Shown one piece after another: positions 24,761 through 28,925 of a DNA stretch of 28,925 nucleotides. This DNA comes from Fidelibacterota bacterium (GTDB lineage Bacteria; Marinisomatota; Marinisomatia; Marinisomatales; TCS55). The translations under genes and the position numbers were made by a program. Numbering within the stretch: the first letter of the stretch is position 1; each line of letters starts with the position of its first letter. The notes beneath the pieces were generated by a model, which worked only from the letters and a program-made list of their open reading frames with translations, did not search any database and had not been told where the DNA came from. The stretch spans positions 1 to 28,925 of the forward strand of contig SCKQ01000026.1 in NCBI GenBank assembly GCA_004124535.1, written 5' to 3'.

Positions 24761-26326
24761 TTGGAAGGTATTTTGCTAAACGAACTTTCTTACCCGGTGT
24801 TGACAGTAATCACGTTCCTGCCATTGGCAGGGGCGCTGATGATTCTGCTGCTTAGAAACACCGCCCAGATCAAATGGCTGGCTCTGGCGACCACTATTGC
24901 TACATTTATTGCTTCACTGCCTGTGTACAAATATTTTGATAAGACGACTCACCTGATGCAGTTTGTTGAAACCCACTCCTGGATTCCTGTTTGGAATATC
25001 AACTACCGGGTTGGAATCGATGGAATCAGTGTTCTATTCCTATTTTTGGCTGGATTATTAAGTATTCTGTGCGTCACTGTTTCCTGGAAGGCAATTCAGA
25101 TCAAAACAAAAGAATTTTACATATCTCTTTTAATAATGGAAACAGCCATGATGGGAATTTTTGTTTCTCTGAATGTCTTCCTTTTTTATCTATTCTGGGA
25201 ACTCACCCTCATACCCATGTTTCTGCTGATTGGTGTATGGGGAGGCCCCAAACGGGTATATGCTGCTGTTAAATTTATCCTTTTTATGCTGGCTGGCAGC
25301 GTTTTTATGCTGGTGGGGATTATTGTACTCTACCATGCCGGCGGCAGGACATTTGATATAATAGAGCTTTCCAAGATTAGTTACCCTGCAGGATTACAAT
25401 TTTGGCTGTTCCTCGCCTTTTTTGCCGCATTTGCGGTGAAGATGCCCATGTTCCCCATCCACACCTGGCTACCGGATGCCCATACAGAAGCTCCCACAGC
25501 AGGGAGTGTGCTCCTGGCGGGTATTCTGCTTAAGATGGGAGCATACGGTTTTCTGAGGTTTTCTTTCCCTATGTTTCCCCATGCAGTCCAGATGCTTTTT
25601 ATTCCGCTGCTCATCCTGTCTGTGACTGCCATTATTTACGGGGCTTACGTCACGCTGATGCAGAATGATTTGAAACGGCTGATTGCCTATTCCAGCGTCA
25701 GTCATATGGGCTTTATAACCCTGGGCATTTTTACATTGAACCAAGCTGGTATTGAAGGGGGTATTCTTCAGATGATCAATCATGGAGTGATTACCGGAGC
25801 TCTCTTCTTGTGTGTCGGAATGATCTATGAGAGAACCCACTCCAGGATGATAAAAGATTATGGAGGGCTTTTTAAGACTGTTCCTGTATTTACGGTATTT
25901 TTTGCAATTTTCACACTTGCTGCAATTGGGTTTCCAGGTATGAACGCCTTCGTAGGTGAGTTTCTTATTATCAGCGGCACCTTCAAAGCCAATATGGTCA
26001 TTGCGGCTTTTTCCATCCTGGGAGTGATACTGGGTGCAATCTATATGGTTTGGTTGTATTACCGTGTTGCCTTGAATGAAATAAATTCCGCTACTAAATC
26101 CCGTCTCTTCGATCTAGATCTAAGGGAAATTGCAACTCTCGTTCCTCTGGTTGTCCTTGTATTCCTCATCGGTGTTCAGCCAAATATTCTGTTAAGCTAT
26201 ATGCATGTATCAGTGGAACATCTCCTTGAACAAGTCCATACAACTGTCGTCAGTGACACCAATCCATTGTATGACTCGGCAATTGGTATCGCTCAATATA
26301 TCAGGGAATTATTCGTATGGATTTAA
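24761..26326 (+). CDS. nuoM: NADH-quinone oxidoreductase subunit M (operon 2)
   Basis: A 521-aa antiporter-like subunit. TM5 E147 (FWELTLIPMFLLIGVWGG), TM7 K227 (FAVKMPMFPIHTWLPDAHTEAPT), TM8 K258 (ILLKMGAYGFLRF) and the TM12 Glu (AFVGEFLII) identify NuoM. The start is a TTG at 24761 with AGAGGG at 24748-24753; no in-frame ATG gives a better N-terminus. The end overlaps the nuoN2 start by 10 bases. Confidence 0.94.
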   Translation: MEGILLNELSYPVLTVITFLPLAGALMILLLRNTAQIKWLALATTIATFIASLPVYKYFDKTTHLMQFVETHSWIPVWNINYRVGIDGISVLFLFLAGLLSILCVTVSWKAIQIKTKEFYISLLIMETAMMGIFVSLNVFLFYLFWELTLIPMFLLIGVWGGPKRVYAAVKFILFMLAGSVFMLVGIIVLYHAGGRTFDIIELSKISYPAGLQFWLFLAFFAAFAVKMPMFPIHTWLPDAHTEAPTAGSVLLAGILLKMGAYGFLRFSFPMFPHAVQMLFIPLLILSVTAIIYGAYVTLMQNDLKRLIAYSSVSHMGFITLGIFTLNQAGIEGGILQMINHGVITGALFLCVGMIYERTHSRMIKDYGGLFKTVPVFTVFFAIFTLAAIGFPGMNAFVGEFLIISGTFKANMVIAAFSILGVILGAIYMVWLYYRVALNEINSATKSRLFDLDLREIATLVPLVVLVFLIGVQPNILLSYMHVSVEHLLEQVHTTVVSDTNPLYDSAIGIAQYIRELFVWI

Positions 26327-27789
26327 GCCTATATTTTACATCTGCTGACTTAGCCGGAATTACCCCGGAAATAATTTTAACCATAACAGCCTTACTAGTT
26401 CTAACCCTGGATATGACACGAATCACCCGTCCTGGATTAAATCTGTTGGTAGCAATCATTGGTTTAATAACTGCCGGATATGTTATAGTCCAAAGCGGGG
26501 GAGGTGAGAGAAGCCTCTTTGGGGGGATGCTGTTGCTAAACAAGTTTACTCTATTCCTGGATATTCTTTATCTTGCTGTGGGACTGGCAACACTTGTTTT
26601 CTCACAGGGTTATCTGGAGAAACGTGGAGGTGAAACCCAGGGAGAATACCCGGCGCTCATCCTTTTTGCAGTGATTGGGATGATGCTCATGACTCGAGCC
26701 AATGATCTGGTAATGGTATTTCTTGGTTTGGAACTGCTCTCGCTATCCCTATATGTTTTAGTAGGGTTCCTCCATCATAGCCTCCTGAGTAATGAGGCAG
26801 GTTTGAAGTACCTTTTACTGGGCGCATTTTCCACTGGGTTTTTCCTATTTGGCGCAACTCTCATTTACGGCACAACTGGAAGTACAAATTTTAACAATAT
26901 CGCATCAGCAATCTCATTAGGAGCGATTCTTTCTAATGGATATCTTTCTCTGGGAATCGGGTTGTTACTAATTGGTTTTGCATTCAAGGTAGCCCTGGTG
27001 CCATTTCACATGTGGTCTCCAGATGTTTACCAGGGAGCGCCTACCACAGTAACAGCCTTTCTTTGCACAGCACCCAAGGCTGCCGGATTCGGTGCATTAT
27101 TGAAGGTTTTGATTATTGCCTTTCCAGAAGTTTATTCACAATGGCAAAATATTTTCTGGATTTTGGCTGCATTGACCATGTCCGTTGGCAACATCTCTGC
27201 CTTGATGCAATCCAATGTGAAAAGGATGCTGGCTTTTTCAAGCATTTCCCATGCTGGGTATCTGGTTTTAGGAGTGTTGGTGTTGGATAGTGTTGGACTT
27301 TCAGCTGTACTTTTTTACTTGGTTATCTACTCAGTTATGAATCTAGGTTCCTTTGCTATAATAGCGGCGGTAGAAAAAGAAGAGAGTGGTTTAGGATTCG
27401 AAGATTACCGTGGACTAGCTACCAGGCACCCGTGGCTGGCAGCCGCTATGACACTATTCATGATTTCCATGGCTGGATTTCCACCCACTGCAGGATTTAT
27501 CGCAAAATACGGACTATTCTCCGCCGCAGTTGCCAACGGGTACATTTGGCTGGTTGTGATTGCCGTAATTAATACTTTGGTATCGGTGTATTACTATATC
27601 CGTCTGGTTGTGAATATGTATATGGAAGAAGAAGGGAAAGCGTTGTATCCTGTATCTGCTATGCCGGCAAGGATGCTAATTGGAATCTTAGCCATATTTG
27701 TTATTATATTCGGGGTTGCCCCGGGCTATCTGCTGGAAATGGCTGCTGAAGCAGGAAATATGGCGAACTTCCTTTTTTCAATTCATTAA
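26317..27789 (+). CDS. nuoN: NADH-quinone oxidoreductase subunit N (operon 2)
   Basis: A 490-aa antiporter-like subunit. TM5 ELLSLSLYVLVGF, TM7 GFAFKVALVPFHMWSPDVYQGAP, TAPKAAGFGA, and GFIAKYGLF near the end of the core match NuoN. The ATG lies inside the last codons of nuoM2 (overlap of 10 bases). It is the last gene of operon 2 and is followed by 200 noncoding bases with an inverted repeat. Confidence 0.95.
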   Translation: MDLSLYFTSADLAGITPEIILTITALLVLTLDMTRITRPGLNLLVAIIGLITAGYVIVQSGGGERSLFGGMLLLNKFTLFLDILYLAVGLATLVFSQGYLEKRGGETQGEYPALILFAVIGMMLMTRANDLVMVFLGLELLSLSLYVLVGFLHHSLLSNEAGLKYLLLGAFSTGFFLFGATLIYGTTGSTNFNNIASAISLGAILSNGYLSLGIGLLLIGFAFKVALVPFHMWSPDVYQGAPTTVTAFLCTAPKAAGFGALLKVLIIAFPEVYSQWQNIFWILAALTMSVGNISALMQSNVKRMLAFSSISHAGYLVLGVLVLDSVGLSAVLFYLVIYSVMNLGSFAIIAAVEKEESGLGFEDYRGLATRHPWLAAAMTLFMISMAGFPPTAGFIAKYGLFSAAVANGYIWLVVIAVINTLVSVYYYIRLVVNMYMEEEGKALYPVSAMPARMLIGILAIFVIIFGVAPGYLLEMAAEAGNMANFLFSIH

Positions 27790-27989
27790 AAAAAGCAATA
27801 TTAGAAAGCAGCTTTAAGCATTCATTTAATAAGAAAACAAGCAGGGAACTGATAATACAATCAACCCATTGCATGGCAATAAAACCTATAGTAATGCACA
27901 GATTTTGTATAGACTACTGTTGACTGTAGGTAGAATTGGACAGTCAACAGTACCATGACTGACACCACCAGAATAAAAAATGTAAATAT
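27790..27989 (+). other. Noncoding region between nuoN2 and apbE
   Basis: 200 bases without a supported gene on either strand. It holds the inverted repeat described separately and the presumed promoter of the following lipoprotein gene. A small AAAGC-A-GCTTT repeat lies soon after the nuoN2 stop. No clear promoter hexamers were assigned. Confidence 0.4.
27915..27952 (+). terminator. Perfect 13-bp inverted repeat, candidate terminator or operator
   Basis: Left arm TACTGTTGACTGT (27915-27927), a 12-base spacer, and right arm ACAGTCAACAGTA (27940-27952), a perfect match over all 13 pairs. It lies 125 bases after nuoN2 and 37 bases before the next start. There is no T-run after the right arm, so it is not a standard intrinsic terminator. 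It could be a terminator of another type, a transcript-stabilising hairpin or a dimeric operator site for the gene downstream. Confidence 0.5.
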
Positions 27990-28925
27990 TTGAAGATATC
28001 TCCCATCCTATCAAAACTTCTATTGGTCTATTTGTTAGTCCTTTCTTCCTGTAATTACCGGCAACATCCTGAAATTACCGGAGAGACAATGGGAACCACC
28101 TATTCTCTAAAAATTGTAGAACACCATTCCAAAATAATTGACTTTCATGGTCTGCAAAAAGAGGTTGATTCCCTACTATTTCAAATTAATATACAATTAT
28201 CAACCTATATTGACTCCAGCGTAATTAGTGAATTTAATCGGAATTACTCTCTGGAACCAATTGCAGTCTCTCCTGAAGTTTATGAAGTAGCTGAAAAAGC
28301 GGTAAATATGTATCAACTCTCGGAAGGTAGCTTTGACGCTACCGTTAAGCCTTTAGTGGACTTATGGGGTTTCGGCCCACAATTTAAGACGTTACAAATC
28401 CCTGACTCTTCAAAAATCATAGAGACTAAACTGAAGGTTGGATCGGAAAAATTAATTGTAAAGAATGGTAATCTTCAAAAAACAAATAGACAACTGCAAA
28501 TAGATTTAAGTGCCATCGCTAAGGGGTGGGGTGTGGATAAACTGGCTAAATATCTTCTCCAAAAAGGTTTCAATAATTTTATGGTAGAAATTGGTGGAGA
28601 AATTGTCGTCTCCGGATTAAATAAAGACAATCAACTTTGGCAAATTGGTATACTAAATCCAGATGGTCTGCATTCAGATTTATATTCCACAATTGAAGTC
28701 AGCAATAAAGCAGTCGCTACATCAGGGATCTACCAGAATTACTTCACCTGGGAGGGTAATGATTACTCGCATTTAATCAATCCCATAACGGGTTATCCAG
28801 TCAAGCATGATTTGGTGAGTGCAACCATTGTGGCTGATGATTGTGCCACTGCCGATGCGGTGGCTACAGCGGTGATGGTAAAAGGATTTGAAAGGGGGTT
28901 GGAATGGATTAATTCCCTAACGGGA
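27990..28925 (+). CDS. apbE: FAD:protein FMN transferase, lipoprotein, partial at window end
   Basis: 312 codons with no stop, running off the window end; about 25-40 residues should be missing. The enzyme attaches FMN covalently to threonine of partner proteins such as NqrB/NqrC and RnfD/RnfG. Motifs: MGTTYS (34-39), IDLSAIAKGWGVDKLA (171-186), VEIGGEI (199-205), VATSGIYQNYF (242-252), HLINPITGYP (261-270) and metal-site CATADAVATA (285-294). The start is TTG at 27990: it adds MKISPILSKLLLVYLLVLSSC, a lipoprotein signal with lipobox LSSC (Cys21), which the later in-frame ATG at 28089 would remove. The protein is therefore expected outside the inner membrane. No flavinylation target is visible in the window; it may lie downstream. 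Confidence 0.9.
   Translation, partial: MKISPILSKLLLVYLLVLSSCNYRQHPEITGETMGTTYSLKIVEHHSKIIDFHGLQKEVDSLLFQINIQLSTYIDSSVISEFNRNYSLEPIAVSPEVYEVAEKAVNMYQLSEGSFDATVKPLVDLWGFGPQFKTLQIPDSSKIIETKLKVGSEKLIVKNGNLQKTNRQLQIDLSAIAKGWGVDKLAKYLLQKGFNNFMVEIGGEIVVSGLNKDNQLWQIGILNPDGLHSDLYSTIEVSNKAVATSGIYQNYFTWEGNDYSHLINPITGYPVKHDLVSATIVADDCATADAVATAVMVKGFERGLEWINSLTG

Noticed and set aside
28089..28091. ATG at 28089 as the apbE start
   Set aside because: It would start at the MGTTYS motif and remove a perfect lipoprotein signal encoded upstream in the same frame.
1..28925. tRNA/rRNA genes, CRISPR arrays, insertion sequences, phage genes
   Set aside because: None seen: coding density is very high, and the few gaps are under 210 bases without cloverleaf, spaced repeats or transposase-like frames.

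Overview
The window is almost entirely two complete respiratory complex I (proton-pumping NADH/ferredoxin:quinone oxidoreductase, nuo) operons placed head to tail on the plus strand. The edges carry a partial secreted protein, a proline dehydrogenase, and a partial ApbE lipoprotein. The C-terminal tail of the first, partial gene resembles a type IX secretion sorting domain. Together with the AT-rich, tightly overlapping genes this suggests a member of the Bacteroidota/FCB superphylum (for example Neomarinimicrobiota, Calditrichota or Ignavibacteria-like); the phylum is an inference, not proven by the sequence.

Layout. 1-129: 3' end of a T9SS-type secreted protein. 132-1046 (minus): proline dehydrogenase. 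1047-1170: divergent promoter region. 1171-12204: operon 1, nuoABCDHIJKLMN, 11 subunits with no E, F or G. 12212-12688: hotdog acyl-CoA thioesterase. 12711-27789: operon 2, nuoABCDEFGHIJK, then a three-gene Mrp-like cassette (antiporter subunit of 498 aa, 80-aa membrane protein, antiporter subunit of about 594 aa), then nuoM and nuoN. 27790-27989: noncoding region with a strong inverted repeat. 27990-28925: 5' part of an apbE-type FAD:protein FMN transferase lipoprotein.

How the parts work together. Operon 2 encodes a NADH-accepting enzyme (NuoE, F and G with their Fe-S ligands), but the canonical NuoL is missing and two MrpD-type antiporter subunits stand in its place. That gives four antiporter-like subunits instead of three. 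Operon 1 encodes the quinone and membrane arms only, so it either takes electrons from another donor such as ferredoxin or borrows EFG from operon 2. Proline dehydrogenase would feed electrons to the same quinone pool.

Most unusual observations: (i) NuoI of operon 1 is 491 aa, with three copies of a roughly 58-aa helical domain joined by Ala/Pro/Glu linkers after the two 4Fe-4S clusters; (ii) NuoL of operon 1 carries a 27-residue tandem duplication in its lateral helix; (iii) the NuoL-replacing cassette of operon 2 has a NuoL-like tail on its second antiporter subunit and an Asn at the position of the usual TM7 lysine. No tRNA, rRNA, CRISPR array or insertion sequence was seen.
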